Assembly: GCA_965657645.1 (NCBI GenBank)
Contig: CBFHOS010000018.1
Coordinates: forward strand, 1-37,519
Source: CBFHOS01 sp965657645
GTDB taxonomy: Bacteria; Pseudomonadota; Alphaproteobacteria; Puniceispirillales; Puniceispirillaceae
Reading direction: 5' to 3'
DNA: 37,519 nt
A program made the translations under genes and the position numbers. Positions 16,767 to 25,890 of the stretch are shown here, in pieces. The notes under the pieces were generated by a model that worked only from the letters and a program-made list of their open reading frames with translations, ran no database searches and was not told where the DNA came from. Within the stretch, counting starts at the first letter, position 1. Each line of letters opens with the position of its first letter.

Positions 16767-18701
16767 ATGTATTCGTCTATCGTTTTCCTGCCATTGTTTG
16801 GCGCGTTGATTGCTGGCTTTCTTAGCCTGTCAAATAAAGATCGTGCGGCCGAACTGGTGACCGTAAGCGGCTTGCTACTGTCTTTGCTATTCTCGATTAT
16901 CGCCTTTGCGCAAGTTGGTATTGGCGGCGAGCCGATCACAGTTGATCTAGCCCGTTGGATCGTGTCTGGCGACTTTGTTGCGCATTGGCGTTTGCGCTTT
17001 GACACGCTGACTGTGGTGATGCTGATCGTGGTGACTGGTGTATCCTCGATGGTACATATCTATTCGATTGGTTATATGTCGCATGACAAAGGCCGGGCGC
17101 GCTTTATGTCGTATCTCAGCCTATTTACCTTTGCCATGTTGATGCTGGTAACAGCCGACAATCTGGTCCAGCTATTCTTTGGCTGGGAGGGTGTTGGTGT
17201 TGCCTCTTATTTGTTGATCGGTTTCTGGTACAAAAAAGACAGCGCACATACCGCGGCGATGAAAGCCTTTGTTGTTAATCGTGTTGGTGATTTTGGTTTC
17301 GCCCTTGGTATTCTGGCTGTTTATCAGGTCTTTGGTTCGGTCCAGTTTGACGAGATTTTCGCCAATGCCGCATTGATGTCTGGCACCAAGGTCAGTTTCC
17401 TTGGCAATAGCCTGCCAGCCCTTGAGGTTGCAGGTATCCTGTTATTTATCGGTGCGATGGGTAAATCGGCCCAGCTTGGACTGCATACATGGTTGCCTGA
17501 TGCGATGGAGGGTCCGACACCGGTGTCTGCGCTTATCCATGCGGCAACGATGGTTACAGCTGGTGTCTTTATGATCTGCCGTCTGTCACCAATGCTTGAA
17601 TATGCGCCAATGACCCTTGATGTGATTACTGTGGTTGGTGGTTTGACCGCGATCTTTGCCGCTACGGTTGGCATGACGCAGTTTGATATCAAGCGGGTGA
17701 TTGCCTATTCAACCTGTTCCCAGCTTGGCTATATGTTCTTTGCGGCCGGTGTTTCGGCCTATCCAGCGGCGATGTTCCACCTTACCACGCATGCGTTCTT
17801 CAAGGCTTTGTTGTTCCTTGGTGCGGGTTCGGTTATCCACGCTTTGTCTGATGAACAGGATCTGCGCCGCATGGGCGGTATCTGGAAACAGGTGCCGGTG
17901 ACCTATGTGATGATGTGGATTGGTTCGCTTGCGCTGGCTGGCTTCCCGTTCTTTGCAGGTTTTTATTCCAAGGACATGATCCTAGAGGCAGCGTTTGCGG
18001 CGCATACTAGCGTTGGTTCTTTTGCTTTCTGGCTCGGCTGTGCGGCGGCGTTCTTGACCGCTTTTTATAGCTGGCGTTTGTTGATCATGGCGTTCCATGG
18101 CAAGCCGCGTGCCTCTGCCGAGGTTATGGCGCATGTGCATGAATCACCAAAAGTCATGACCTTGCCATTGTTTGTTCTCGCTCTCGGCGCGATCTTCTCT
18201 GGTTGGTTGGGTTATGAATTGTTTGTTGGTCACAACATGGCTGAATTCTGGGGCGACTCAATCTTCATCCTGCCGACCAATACGGCGATGGAAAATGCCC
18301 ATCATGTTCCAACATGGGTAAAGCTATTCCCGATTGGGCTGGCGGCGAGCGGTGTTGCATTGGCGGTGTTGTTCTATGGTTTCGCGACCGATATGCCGGG
18401 CCGTGTGGTTTCGCTATTCCGCCCAATCCATACGTTCTTCTTCAACAAATGGTACTTCGACGAGCTCTATGACATCATTTTTGTCAAACCAGCGGTTCGT
18501 TTTGGTGCGTTCCTGTGGCAACGCGGTGACCGCGACACTATTGATGGCTTTGGACCAGATGGTCTCTCGGCGCTGGTCATGCGTATTTCTGGCTATGCCG
18601 CGCGTATCCAGTCAGGTTTTGTGTTCCATTATGCCTTTGCGATGCTGATCGGCGTTGTTGTCTTGGTGTCTTGGTATTACTTCCGGTTCAAAGGGGTTTA
18701 G
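16767..18701 (+). CDS. nuoL: NADH:quinone oxidoreductase subunit L
   Basis: This is a 644-residue distal antiporter-like proton-channel subunit (ND5). Glu141 in F-F-G-W-E-G-V-G-V-A-S-Y is the helix-5 glutamate, and the helix-7 region G-K-S-A-Q-L-G-L-H-T-W-L-P-D-A-M carries the paired lysine. The lateral helix and the extra C-terminal helix that clamps the membrane arm fit the length beyond residue 500. A Gly-rich run precedes the ATG. The gene abuts nuoM without a gap. Confidence 0.97.
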   Translation: MYSSIVFLPLFGALIAGFLSLSNKDRAAELVTVSGLLLSLLFSIIAFAQVGIGGEPITVDLARWIVSGDFVAHWRLRFDTLTVVMLIVVTGVSSMVHIYSIGYMSHDKGRARFMSYLSLFTFAMLMLVTADNLVQLFFGWEGVGVASYLLIGFWYKKDSAHTAAMKAFVVNRVGDFGFALGILAVYQVFGSVQFDEIFANAALMSGTKVSFLGNSLPALEVAGILLFIGAMGKSAQLGLHTWLPDAMEGPTPVSALIHAATMVTAGVFMICRLSPMLEYAPMTLDVITVVGGLTAIFAATVGMTQFDIKRVIAYSTCSQLGYMFFAAGVSAYPAAMFHLTTHAFFKALLFLGAGSVIHALSDEQDLRRMGGIWKQVPVTYVMMWIGSLALAGFPFFAGFYSKDMILEAAFAAHTSVGSFAFWLGCAAAFLTAFYSWRLLIMAFHGKPRASAEVMAHVHESPKVMTLPLFVLALGAIFSGWLGYELFVGHNMAEFWGDSIFILPTNTAMENAHHVPTWVKLFPIGLAASGVALAVLFYGFATDMPGRVVSLFRPIHTFFFNKWYFDELYDIIFVKPAVRFGAFLWQRGDRDTIDGFGPDGLSALVMRISGYAARIQSGFVFHYAFAMLIGVVVLVSWYYFRFKGV

Positions 18702-18704
18702 GTG

Positions 18705-20210
18705 ATGATTGAAAACTGGCCTATTCTTACCATCGTAACCTTCCTGCCTTTGGTAGGGGTTGTGTTCCTGCTCATGATCCGGGGTGAAGAAGCCGTCATT
18801 GCGCAAAATTCGCGCAATGTGGCGCTCTGGGTGAGCTGCTTTACGTTCCTCGTATCGCTGGCTTTGCTCATTGGCTTTGACATGGACAATCCGGGCTATC
18901 AGTTCGAGGAGCAGGCCGAGTGGCTTGGCGATACGGGCATTAGCTATCATATGGGCGTGGACGGTATTTCAATGCCGTTTGTGTTGCTGTCGACATTGCT
19001 CATGCCGCTTGCGATTTTGGCAAGCTGGAATGCAATCCAGCATCGTGTGCGTGAATATATGATCGCCTTTTTGGTGCTGGAAACCATGATGGTTGGCATG
19101 TTCGTCTCGCTCGACATGCTGATGTTCTATCTGTTCTTTGAGGCTGTTCTGATCCCGATGTTTATCATCATCGGTGTCTGGGGTGGGCCGCGCCGGGTTT
19201 ATGCGGCGTTCAAATTCTTCCTTTATACGCTGCTTGGTTCGGTGCTTATGCTGGTTTGTATGCTGGCAATGTATATCGAGGTTGGCACCACGGATATTCC
19301 GGTATTGAGCGCCTTTAGCTTTGGCGTCGGTATGCAAACATGGCTGTTCCTTGGCTTTTTCGCATCATTCGCGGTTAAAGTGCCGATGTGGCCGGTGCAT
19401 ACATGGTTGCCTGACGCCCATGTGGAGGCACCAACAGCCGGTTCAATGATCCTTGCTGGTGTTCTGTTGAAGATGGGTGGCTATGGCTTCCTGCGCTTTT
19501 CTTTGCCGATGTTCCCGCATGCGTCTGAGTTCTTTGCGCCATTGGTATTCACCCTGTCGATTATCGCGGTGATCTACACCTCGCTAGTGGCTCTGGCCCA
19601 GTCCGACATGAAAAAGCTGATTGCCTATTCATCTGTCGCGCATATGGGGTTTGTGACCATTGGTATTTTCACCATGACCGAACAGGGCATTGCCGGTGCG
19701 ATGTTCCAGATGATCTCGCATGGTCTGGTATCTGCCGCGCTGTTCTTCTGTGTTGGTGTCGTTTATGACCGGTTGCATACGCGTGAGATTAGCGCCTATG
19801 GCGGTGTGACGGCGGTTATGCCGCGCTTTGCCGTGTTCTTTATGTTCATGATGCTGGCATCTGTTGGTTTGCCGGGCACTAGTGGCTTTGTTGGCGAGAT
19901 GCTTGTTCTCGTTGGCGCATGGAAGGCTAGCTCTTGGGTGGCGTTCTTTGCGGCGACTGGTCTGGTTCTTGGTGCGGCCTACATGCTGTGGCTATTCCGC
20001 CGGGTGATGTTCGGCCAAGTCGTGCATGAAAAGGTCGAGGCAATGCCGGCAATGGAACGGCGTGAATTTGCGATTTTTGTACCCCTGACAATCTTGGTTC
20101 TGTGGTTTGGCGTTTATCCATCCTCACTGCTCGATGTCATGGAGGGATCAATTCAATTAGTGCTTGACGGTATGGCCGCAAGCGGTGTGTCTCTGATGGC
20201 AGGGAAGTAG
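18705..20210 (+). CDS. nuoM: NADH:quinone oxidoreductase subunit M
   Basis: This is a 501-residue antiporter-like proton-channel subunit (ND4). Glu146 in L-F-F-E-A-V-L-I-P-M-F matches the essential helix-5 glutamate, and V-K-V-P-M-W-P-V-H-T-W-L-P-D-A-H-V-E-A-P supplies the conserved lysine and the family signature. The AAGGGG at 18691 lies eight bases before the ATG at 18705. A GTG at 18702 is an alternative giving one extra residue. It follows the nuoL stop directly. Confidence 0.97.
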   Translation: MIENWPILTIVTFLPLVGVVFLLMIRGEEAVIAQNSRNVALWVSCFTFLVSLALLIGFDMDNPGYQFEEQAEWLGDTGISYHMGVDGISMPFVLLSTLLMPLAILASWNAIQHRVREYMIAFLVLETMMVGMFVSLDMLMFYLFFEAVLIPMFIIIGVWGGPRRVYAAFKFFLYTLLGSVLMLVCMLAMYIEVGTTDIPVLSAFSFGVGMQTWLFLGFFASFAVKVPMWPVHTWLPDAHVEAPTAGSMILAGVLLKMGGYGFLRFSLPMFPHASEFFAPLVFTLSIIAVIYTSLVALAQSDMKKLIAYSSVAHMGFVTIGIFTMTEQGIAGAMFQMISHGLVSAALFFCVGVVYDRLHTREISAYGGVTAVMPRFAVFFMFMMLASVGLPGTSGFVGEMLVLVGAWKASSWVAFFAATGLVLGAAYMLWLFRRVMFGQVVHEKVEAMPAMERREFAIFVPLTILVLWFGVYPSSLLDVMEGSIQLVLDGMAASGVSLMAGK

Positions 20211-20218
20211 GGGCGGTC

Positions 20219-21673
20219 ATGGATTTTAACATGATGCAAATTTTGCCAGCTCTACCCGAGATTTTTCTCGCGGGTGTGGCATTGGTTCTGGTTCTGGTTG
20301 CTGCTTATGGCGGCGAGGGGGCAAAGAATGCTCGCCGCGTCACCAACATAGCGCTTGTCGGTATTGCCATTGCGTTTTTGATGTTGATCAATCGGGATGC
20401 GCCGGACTCACTGGCCTTTGGCGGTATGTTTGCGGCGGATGATTTTGCCACTTATATGAAGGTGCTGGTACTGCTTGGTACGTTTGCGGCTTTGTTGATG
20501 GCGATGCGCCCGCTTGGTGATGATGATATCAACAAGCCGGAATTCAGCTTGCTAGTATTGCTGGCTGTTGTCGGCATGATGCTAATGATCTCGGCAAATG
20601 ATTTGATGTCGCTCTATATGGCGGTTGAATTGCAATCATTGCCATTATATGTGGTCGCCGCGATGCGAACAAATTCGTTGCGCTCGTCTGAGGCTGGCTT
20701 GAAATACTTCCTGCTCGGTGCGTTGTCATCTGGCATCCTGCTTTACGGCGCCTCTCTGGTTTATGGCTTTGCTGGGACGACTAGTTTTGAGGGAATTGCC
20801 GCGGCGATTTCTGCGGGTGATCTGCCGGTGATGTTCATCATTGGCATGGTGTTTATGATCTCTGGTCTTGCCTTTAAGGTGTCGGCCGCACCATTCCATA
20901 TGTGGACGCCTGACGTTTATGAAGGCTCGCCAACACCGGTTACCGCCCTGTTTGCGATTGCGCCAAAGGTTGCGGCGATGGCCCTGATGATGCGCCTTAC
21001 ATATGGTGCGTTCGGCTCGATCTCGTTTGAATGGTCACAGGTGCTAGTAGCGCTATCAATCACCTCAATGGTGGTGGGCGCACTTGGTGCGATCATGCAG
21101 AGCGATATCAAGCGGATGATGGCCTATTCATCGATTGCGCATATGGGTTACGCATTGGCTGGTCTGGCCTCTGGTAGCGTCGATGGTGCGCTGGGTGTGA
21201 TGATCTACATGACTGGTTACATCTTTATGGGCGCCGGTACCTTTGCGATTATCTTGCTGATGCGCCGCGATGGCCAATCTGCAACAAAAATTGTTGATTT
21301 GCGCGGCCTGTCAAAGACTCATCCGATTTTGGCCATTGGCCTGATGATTATGATGTTCTCAATGGCTGGCATTCCGCCATTGGCTGGTTTCTTTGGCAAA
21401 TGGTATGTATTCCTCGCCGCGGTTCAGGCCGGTCTGGTGCCTCTGGCCGTTGTCGGTGTGGTGATGTCGGTTGTTGGCGCGTTCTATTATCTGCGGATCA
21501 TCAAGCTGATGTATTTTGAAGATACTGACAACCCATTGGACGCTGATATGGCTATGGCTAACCGGTTGGTTCTTGGCATAAGCATGGGTGTGGTGCTGTT
21601 ATTCTTTGCTGGTCTTGGTAGTTTGCTGGATACCGCAGGGGTCGCCACGACCGCCTTGATGTCAGTACGGTAA
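20219..21673 (+). CDS. nuoN: NADH:quinone oxidoreductase subunit N
   Basis: This is a 484-residue antiporter-like proton-channel subunit (ND2) closing the nuo cluster. Glu137 in L-Y-M-A-V-E-L-Q-S-L is the helix-5 glutamate. A K-V-S-A-A-P-F-H-M-W-T-P-D-V-Y-E-G-S motif holds the helix-7 lysine and the family signature. The 94 bases after the stop carry an inverted repeat and a tandem duplication before biotin ligase, so the transcript may continue or be processed there. Confidence 0.97.
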   Translation: MDFNMMQILPALPEIFLAGVALVLVLVAAYGGEGAKNARRVTNIALVGIAIAFLMLINRDAPDSLAFGGMFAADDFATYMKVLVLLGTFAALLMAMRPLGDDDINKPEFSLLVLLAVVGMMLMISANDLMSLYMAVELQSLPLYVVAAMRTNSLRSSEAGLKYFLLGALSSGILLYGASLVYGFAGTTSFEGIAAAISAGDLPVMFIIGMVFMISGLAFKVSAAPFHMWTPDVYEGSPTPVTALFAIAPKVAAMALMMRLTYGAFGSISFEWSQVLVALSITSMVVGALGAIMQSDIKRMMAYSSIAHMGYALAGLASGSVDGALGVMIYMTGYIFMGAGTFAIILLMRRDGQSATKIVDLRGLSKTHPILAIGLMIMMFSMAGIPPLAGFFGKWYVFLAAVQAGLVPLAVVGVVMSVVGAFYYLRIIKLMYFEDTDNPLDADMAMANRLVLGISMGVVLLFFAGLGSLLDTAGVATTALMSVR

Positions 21674-21693
21674 TAATATCGTTCTAATCTCAA

Positions 21694-21737
21694 TGGATCA
21701 TTGTGACGTGATTTTGAAATGATCCAGAAATGATCGT
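21694..21737. repeat. Inverted repeat and 11-bp tandem duplication between nuoN and birA
   Basis: TGGATCATT (21694-21702) and AATGATCCA (21718-21726) are exact complements with a 15-base loop. The right arm is also part of a tandem 11-bp duplication, GAAATGATCCA and GAAATGATCGT (21716-21737). No T-run follows, so it is not a classic intrinsic terminator. Confidence 0.6.
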
Positions 21738-21767
21738 GCCCTTGGTGGCATGTAATGTGGAAACATT

Positions 21768-22526
21768 TTGGAAATAGTTTCTAACTGGTCAATAACCGCG
21801 GTTGATACGGCGTCGTCTTCGTCCGATTTGGTTCGTAATGCCGCCGCCTCTGGGGCACCAGAGGGTACCGGTATCATGGTGGCAACGCAGAGCGCGGGGC
21901 GCGGGCGCCGCGGGGCCAATTGGAAATCGCCATCTGGCGGGATGTATTTTTCCCTATTATTACGCCCGACTTTTCCGGTTCAACAATGGTTTGGCCTATC
22001 CTTTATCGCGGCCTTGGCGGTTCGCGATGAGCTAGCGGCGCTATTGGCCGATCAAGTGGTTGGCGTTAAATGGCCTAATGACGTGCTGGTCGGTGAGGGC
22101 GCGGCACGCGGGAAAATGAGCGGTATCCTCATTGAGGCAGTTGGTGATGCGGTGATCATTGGCACTGGCGTCAATATTGCGCCGGTGGACACCCCAGACG
22201 GGGCAAAACAGCCCGCTGTGGCACTCAATGACTTTGGCGGCAACATTGCGGCTATTGATCTGGCCACGCGGTATCAGGCCAATCTGGCGGCGCGTTATGC
22301 CCATTATACGGCGCACGGCTTTGCACCAGTGCGTGAAGAATGGCTGGATGTTTGCGTACACCGCCGTTCAGAGGCCGCAAACCGGTTAACCGTGCATGGT
22401 GGCGACGGAGCAATTACCGGCAGGTTTGAGGATTTGGCGACAGATGGTGCCATGGTGCTTCTTGATGATGATGGCCAAAAGCACCATATCTCAACCGGCG
22501 ACGTTGAATTGATAGGATCACTATAG
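21768..22526 (+). CDS. birA: Biotin--[acetyl-CoA-carboxylase] ligase, HTH-less
   Basis: This is a 252-residue enzyme that activates biotin with ATP and attaches it to carboxylase carrier lysines. The sequence shows the biotinyl-AMP loop G-R-G-R-R-G-A-N-W, then G-G-M-Y-F-S, K-W-P-N-D-V-L-V and K-M-S-G-I-L-I-E, with a small C-terminal domain. There is no N-terminal DNA-binding domain, so unlike E. coli BirA it should not repress bio genes. The only reasonable start after the in-frame stop at 21753 is TTG at 21768, preceded by GGAAA. The order nuoN-birA-coaX-RNase J is common in alphaproteobacteria. Confidence 0.93.
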   Translation: MEIVSNWSITAVDTASSSSDLVRNAAASGAPEGTGIMVATQSAGRGRRGANWKSPSGGMYFSLLLRPTFPVQQWFGLSFIAALAVRDELAALLADQVVGVKWPNDVLVGEGAARGKMSGILIEAVGDAVIIGTGVNIAPVDTPDGAKQPAVALNDFGGNIAAIDLATRYQANLAARYAHYTAHGFAPVREEWLDVCVHRRSEAANRLTVHGGDGAITGRFEDLATDGAMVLLDDDGQKHHISTGDVELIGSL

Positions 22527-22528
22527 CC

Positions 22529-23311
22529 ATGCTGCTTGCCATAGATGTTGGAAACACGAATATAGTGTGTGCGTTGTATGATGGAACCACACAAGTTGGC
22601 TTTCAGCGCTTTACCAGCAATCAAATTGACTCTGTCGATGGCTATGTCACGGCAATAGCCGATGCGTTTGGTGATGATGTGGCGGCAATGCAAGACGCGG
22701 TTATTGCCAGCGTGGTGCCGAATGTGACGCCATTATTGTGTGAGGCAGTGGAGCGCATAACCAAACGCGCACCATTACTTGTTGGATCAAAGTCGGTTGA
22801 TCTTGGCATAGAGGTGCGGATCGACAATCCGGATCAGGCTGGTGCAGACCGTTTGGTAAATGCGGTTGGCGCACGCGCGGGCCACAACCTGCCGGCTATT
22901 ATTCTAGATTTTGGCACGGCGACGACGTTGGATCTAGTGGCGGCGGATGGCGGTTATGAGGGCGGTATCATTGCCCCGGGGGTTAATCTGTCGGTTGATG
23001 CCTTGGAAATGGCGGCGGCGCAATTGCCGTCAATTAAGGTGCGGGCGTGGGATGCGGATCTGCCTATTTTGGGCAAAAATACAATCAGCGCGATGGAATC
23101 GGGCGTGTTTTGGGGGTATGTAGGCCTGATTGATGGCCTGTTGGCTCGGTTGCGCGCGCAATATGGCGAAGACTTAACGGCGATTGCAACAGGTGGGCTT
23201 GCAATTTTGTTTGCCGAACATGTGAGCGGTATTACCGCTGTTGATCCGGATTTGACGGTTAAGGGACTGGTCGAGATTTATGCTCTGAACCGGTCTAACG
23301 GCCCGATCTAA
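22529..23311 (+). CDS. coaX: Type III pantothenate kinase
   Basis: This is a 260-residue ASKHA-fold enzyme that phosphorylates pantothenate in coenzyme A synthesis. The phosphate motif D-V-G-N-T-N is at residues 6-11, the pantothenate-binding G-A-D-R-L-V-N-A is in the middle, and the second nucleotide motif is D-F-G-T-A-T-T-L-D followed by G-G-I-I-A-P-G. Type III kinases are insensitive to CoA feedback, a family property. It starts two bases after the birA stop. Confidence 0.94.
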   Translation: MLLAIDVGNTNIVCALYDGTTQVGFQRFTSNQIDSVDGYVTAIADAFGDDVAAMQDAVIASVVPNVTPLLCEAVERITKRAPLLVGSKSVDLGIEVRIDNPDQAGADRLVNAVGARAGHNLPAIILDFGTATTLDLVAADGGYEGGIIAPGVNLSVDALEMAAAQLPSIKVRAWDADLPILGKNTISAMESGVFWGYVGLIDGLLARLRAQYGEDLTAIATGGLAILFAEHVSGITAVDPDLTVKGLVEIYALNRSNGPI

Positions 23312-23339
23312 ACGACCAACTAAATGAAATGGAACTTTG

Positions 23340-25058
23340 ATGTATAAAAAAGACGATCTGTTATTTGTGCCGTTAGGTGGTTCCGGTGAAATCGGGATGA
23401 ATGCCAACCTCTATCATTATCAGGATAGCTGGTTGATGGTTGATCTCGGCATTTCCTTTCCGGATGAGAGCACCCCCGGCATTGACGTGATTTTACCGGA
23501 TCTCACTTTTATCGAAAAGCGCCGCGACAAGCTGGCTGGGCTCGTGTTAACGCATGGTCACGAGGACCATCTTGGTGCAATCCCCTATATGTGGAACCGG
23601 TTGAAATGTCCGATCTATGGCGGGGCGTTTACCTTGGCACTATTGCGCCGCAAATTGGCCGAATCAAATAGTGAATTTGACATTCCAATGATTGAGTTGG
23701 GGCCGGGTGCGATTGAAAAAATTGGTGCCTTTAGTGTTGAGATGGTTGGCCTTAGCCATTCGATCCCTGATCCATCGGCGCTGGCTATCCGCTGTGATGC
23801 GGGCACGGTTCTACATACGGGCGACTGGAAATTTGATAAAAATCCGGTGCTGGGCGTCGATACTGATAGCAAGAGACTTGCCGAGATTGGTGACGAGGGT
23901 GTTCTGGCGATGGTTGGTGACTCGACCAATTCGATGGTTGAGGGACGGACAGGGTCAGAATCAGATGCGCTCAAGGGACTGAGTGACGCCATTGGTGCGG
24001 CAAGGGGCCGTGTAGCGGTTACTTGTTTTGCCAGTAATGTCGCGCGGATTGAATCTATCGTTCGGGCGGCACAGGAAAATGATCGTTCGGTGGCGATTAT
24101 CGGACGGGCGCTACACCGGGCGATTTCGGCCGCGCGTGAGGTTGGCTATCTTCGTGACATGCCAGATTTTGTGCCAGAGAGTGACGTCAATCTTTTGCCC
24201 CGCGAGAATATCGTGATCGTTTGTACCGGCACACAGGGCGAACCGCGGGCGGCTATGGCGAAAATCGCGGCTGGTGCGCATGAAAGTGTATCCATTGAGG
24301 CTGGTGACACGGTGATCTATTCATCGCGGCAGATCCCCGGCAATGAAAATGCGATTTCCAAAGTTCAGGACATGCTCGTGCGCCGTCATATCAATCTGGT
24401 TACGGATGATGACGCGCCAGTGCATGTGTCGGGTCATCCATCGCGTGATGAAATGGTCGAGATGTATGGCCTTGTGCGCCCACATATCGCCATTCCGGTG
24501 CATGGCACTGCCCGCCATTTGATTGCCCATGCCGAGTTGGCGAAATCCTGTCAGGTACAGCAAACGCTGATCCCTGATAATGGGGTGATGATACGTCTGA
24601 ACGGCGCCAATGCCTCCTTGGCAGACGAGCATAATCATGCCGAAATAATCGATAACGTGCATACAGGGGCTTTGACCCATGAAAAGGGCAATATCATCGA
24701 GGTGCAGTCAGATATGATGCGTGCCCGCCGCCGTATGTTGTGGAATGGTGCAGTGACAGCGAGTGTGGTGCTAAACCGCTCTGGTGGCCTATGTGCCGTG
24801 CCGACGATCTCGCAAACCGGTATTAGCGACAAGGATCTGGCCGATGATTATATAGCAAGGGCCAGTATCGCGGTTGAAGATGCATTAAGCGGCTTGGGCA
24901 AGAGCGCACGGCGCAATGATGCCTCGGTCGAGGAAGTTACATCACAAGCCATCCGCCGCGTTGCCAAGGCAATGTTTGGCCTACGCCCGATTGCGCATGT
25001 CCACATCATGCGGATTAGCGCCGAGGATATCTCCGAGGCGCAGGATATGTCAGCGTGA
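23340..25058 (+). CDS. rnj: Ribonuclease J
   Basis: This is a 572-residue metallo-beta-lactamase/beta-CASP nuclease that degrades and matures RNA with endo- and 5' exonuclease activity. The HxHxDH motif is at His72-His77 (T-H-G-H-E-D-H-L-G). H-T-G-D-W-K, G-D-S-T-N-S, the beta-CASP motif S-G-H-P-S-R-D-E and P-V-H-G-T-A-R-H-L follow. The C-terminal domain for dimerisation is retained. I use the ATG at 23340, six bases after a GGAA, rather than the adjacent TTG at 23337. Its TGA overlaps the GTG start of the epimerase gene. Confidence 0.95.
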   Translation: MYKKDDLLFVPLGGSGEIGMNANLYHYQDSWLMVDLGISFPDESTPGIDVILPDLTFIEKRRDKLAGLVLTHGHEDHLGAIPYMWNRLKCPIYGGAFTLALLRRKLAESNSEFDIPMIELGPGAIEKIGAFSVEMVGLSHSIPDPSALAIRCDAGTVLHTGDWKFDKNPVLGVDTDSKRLAEIGDEGVLAMVGDSTNSMVEGRTGSESDALKGLSDAIGAARGRVAVTCFASNVARIESIVRAAQENDRSVAIIGRALHRAISAAREVGYLRDMPDFVPESDVNLLPRENIVIVCTGTQGEPRAAMAKIAAGAHESVSIEAGDTVIYSSRQIPGNENAISKVQDMLVRRHINLVTDDDAPVHVSGHPSRDEMVEMYGLVRPHIAIPVHGTARHLIAHAELAKSCQVQQTLIPDNGVMIRLNGANASLADEHNHAEIIDNVHTGALTHEKGNIIEVQSDMMRARRRMLWNGAVTASVVLNRSGGLCAVPTISQTGISDKDLADDYIARASIAVEDALSGLGKSARRNDASVEEVTSQAIRRVAKAMFGLRPIAHVHIMRISAEDISEAQDMSA

Positions 25059-25462
25059 TTGGGCGGATCAACCATATTGCCATTGCGGTGCCGGATTTGG
25101 CGGCCGCGGTTACGCTATGGCGCGACACGCTAGGTGCCAGCTGTAGCGAATCACAGGATTTGCCAGAGCATGGTGTGCGGATTGTTTTTGTTACCGCGCC
25201 AAACGGCAAGGTCGAGTTAATGGAGCCGCTTGGGGCAAGCTCGCCCATTGCCGGTTTTCTGTCGCGCAATCCCGATGGGGGGATGCATCATATCTGTTAC
25301 GAGGTGGATGATATTCGGGCCGCGCGTGACAAATTGATTGCCCAAGGCGCGCGTGTGCTGGGCGATGGTGAGCCTCAGATCGGTGCGCATGGAACGCCAG
25401 TTTTGTTTCTGCATCCAAAAGATTTTTGTGGAACCCTTATCGAACTTGAAGAGGTGCGTTAG
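25055..25462 (+). CDS. mce: Methylmalonyl-CoA epimerase
   Basis: This is a 135-residue VOC-fold enzyme that interconverts (2R)- and (2S)-methylmalonyl-CoA for propionyl-CoA use, and also ethylmalonyl-CoA in some alphaproteobacteria. The probable metal ligands are His7 (I-N-H-I-A-I-A-V), the glutamate in K-V-E-L-M-E-P, the second histidine in M-H-H-I-C-Y-E-V, and the final glutamate in G-T-L-I-E-L. It begins with GTG inside the RNase J stop. Methylmalonyl-CoA mutase is not in the window. Confidence 0.92.
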   Translation: MIGRINHIAIAVPDLAAAVTLWRDTLGASCSESQDLPEHGVRIVFVTAPNGKVELMEPLGASSPIAGFLSRNPDGGMHHICYEVDDIRAARDKLIAQGARVLGDGEPQIGAHGTPVLFLHPKDFCGTLIELEEVR

Positions 25463-25699
25463 ATGGATTTCGTTTCCGGCATTGTCGTTTATATTTTGCT
25501 GTGGTGGTGGGTGTTTTTGATGTCACTCTCATTCGGCGTGCGCGTGCCCACAGAAGTTACCAAGGGACATGCTACTTCCGCACCGGAAAAACCAATGCTG
25601 TGGCGCAAAGTGGCGATTACAACATTGATTGCGGCTGGGTTGTTTGTGATTGTTTATCTGATCATCGATAGTGGCGTCATCTCGTTCCGGACACCGTAA
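25463..25699 (+). CDS. DUF1467-family small membrane protein
   Basis: This is a 78-residue protein with two membrane helices (about residues 5-22 and 50-68) joined by a polar loop containing F-G-V-R-V-P-T-E. I recognise it as DUF1467, a family known from alphaproteobacteria next to methylmalonyl-CoA epimerase. Its function is unknown. It starts on the base after the epimerase stop, so it is translated from the same message. It is the last gene before the terminator at 25772-25800. Confidence 0.82.
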   Translation: MDFVSGIVVYILLWWWVFLMSLSFGVRVPTEVTKGHATSAPEKPMLWRKVAITTLIAAGLFVIVYLIIDSGVISFRTP

Positions 25700-25712
25700 A
25701 GCTAGGGCTTAA

Positions 25713-25767
25713 GGCCCAAAAATTAGGCCCGAAAATTATGCCCGAAAATTAGGCCCGAAAATTAGGC
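25713..25767. repeat. 13-bp tandem repeat array
   Basis: Four consecutive 13-bp units, GGCCCRAAAATTA with a T replacing the first G in unit three, start at 25713, 25726, 25739 and 25752. A three-base partial copy follows. It lies just after the DUF1467 stop and before the terminator. Confidence 0.9.
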
Positions 25768-25771
25768 AAAG

Positions 25772-25800
25772 AAAAAGCAAGGACAGCGCCTTGCATTTTT
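25772..25800 (+). terminator. Rho-independent terminator after DUF1467
   Basis: A six-pair stem, GCAAGG (25777-25782) and CCTTGC (25789-25794), with a six-base loop is preceded by five A and followed by A then five T. The symmetric A/T flanks let it work in either direction; it most likely ends the nuo-to-DUF1467 transcription unit or a late segment of it. Confidence 0.85.
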
Positions 25801-25807
25801 CGACATA

Positions 25808-25890
25808 TTTTAGCGGTCCGTAGACCATACCCACACCGTTTTTTATGGCTCTGGGTCTCTCCCTAGACTCGGTTTTGAAAACCACTAAAA
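25808..25890. other. Fold-rich segment, possible small RNA or leader structure
   Basis: A long closing helix can form between TTTTAGCGGT (25808-25817) and ACCACTAAAA (25881-25890), nine of ten pairs. Inside are CCATA with TATGG (25825-25829, 25844-25848) and GTCT with AGAC (25855-25858, 25865-25868). Two alternative hairpins, GGTC-CGTA-GACC (25815-25826) and GGTTTTGAAAACC (25871-25883), compete with the closing helix. I could not match it to tRNA, tmRNA, 6S or SRP RNA. The strand is unknown. Confidence 0.35.
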
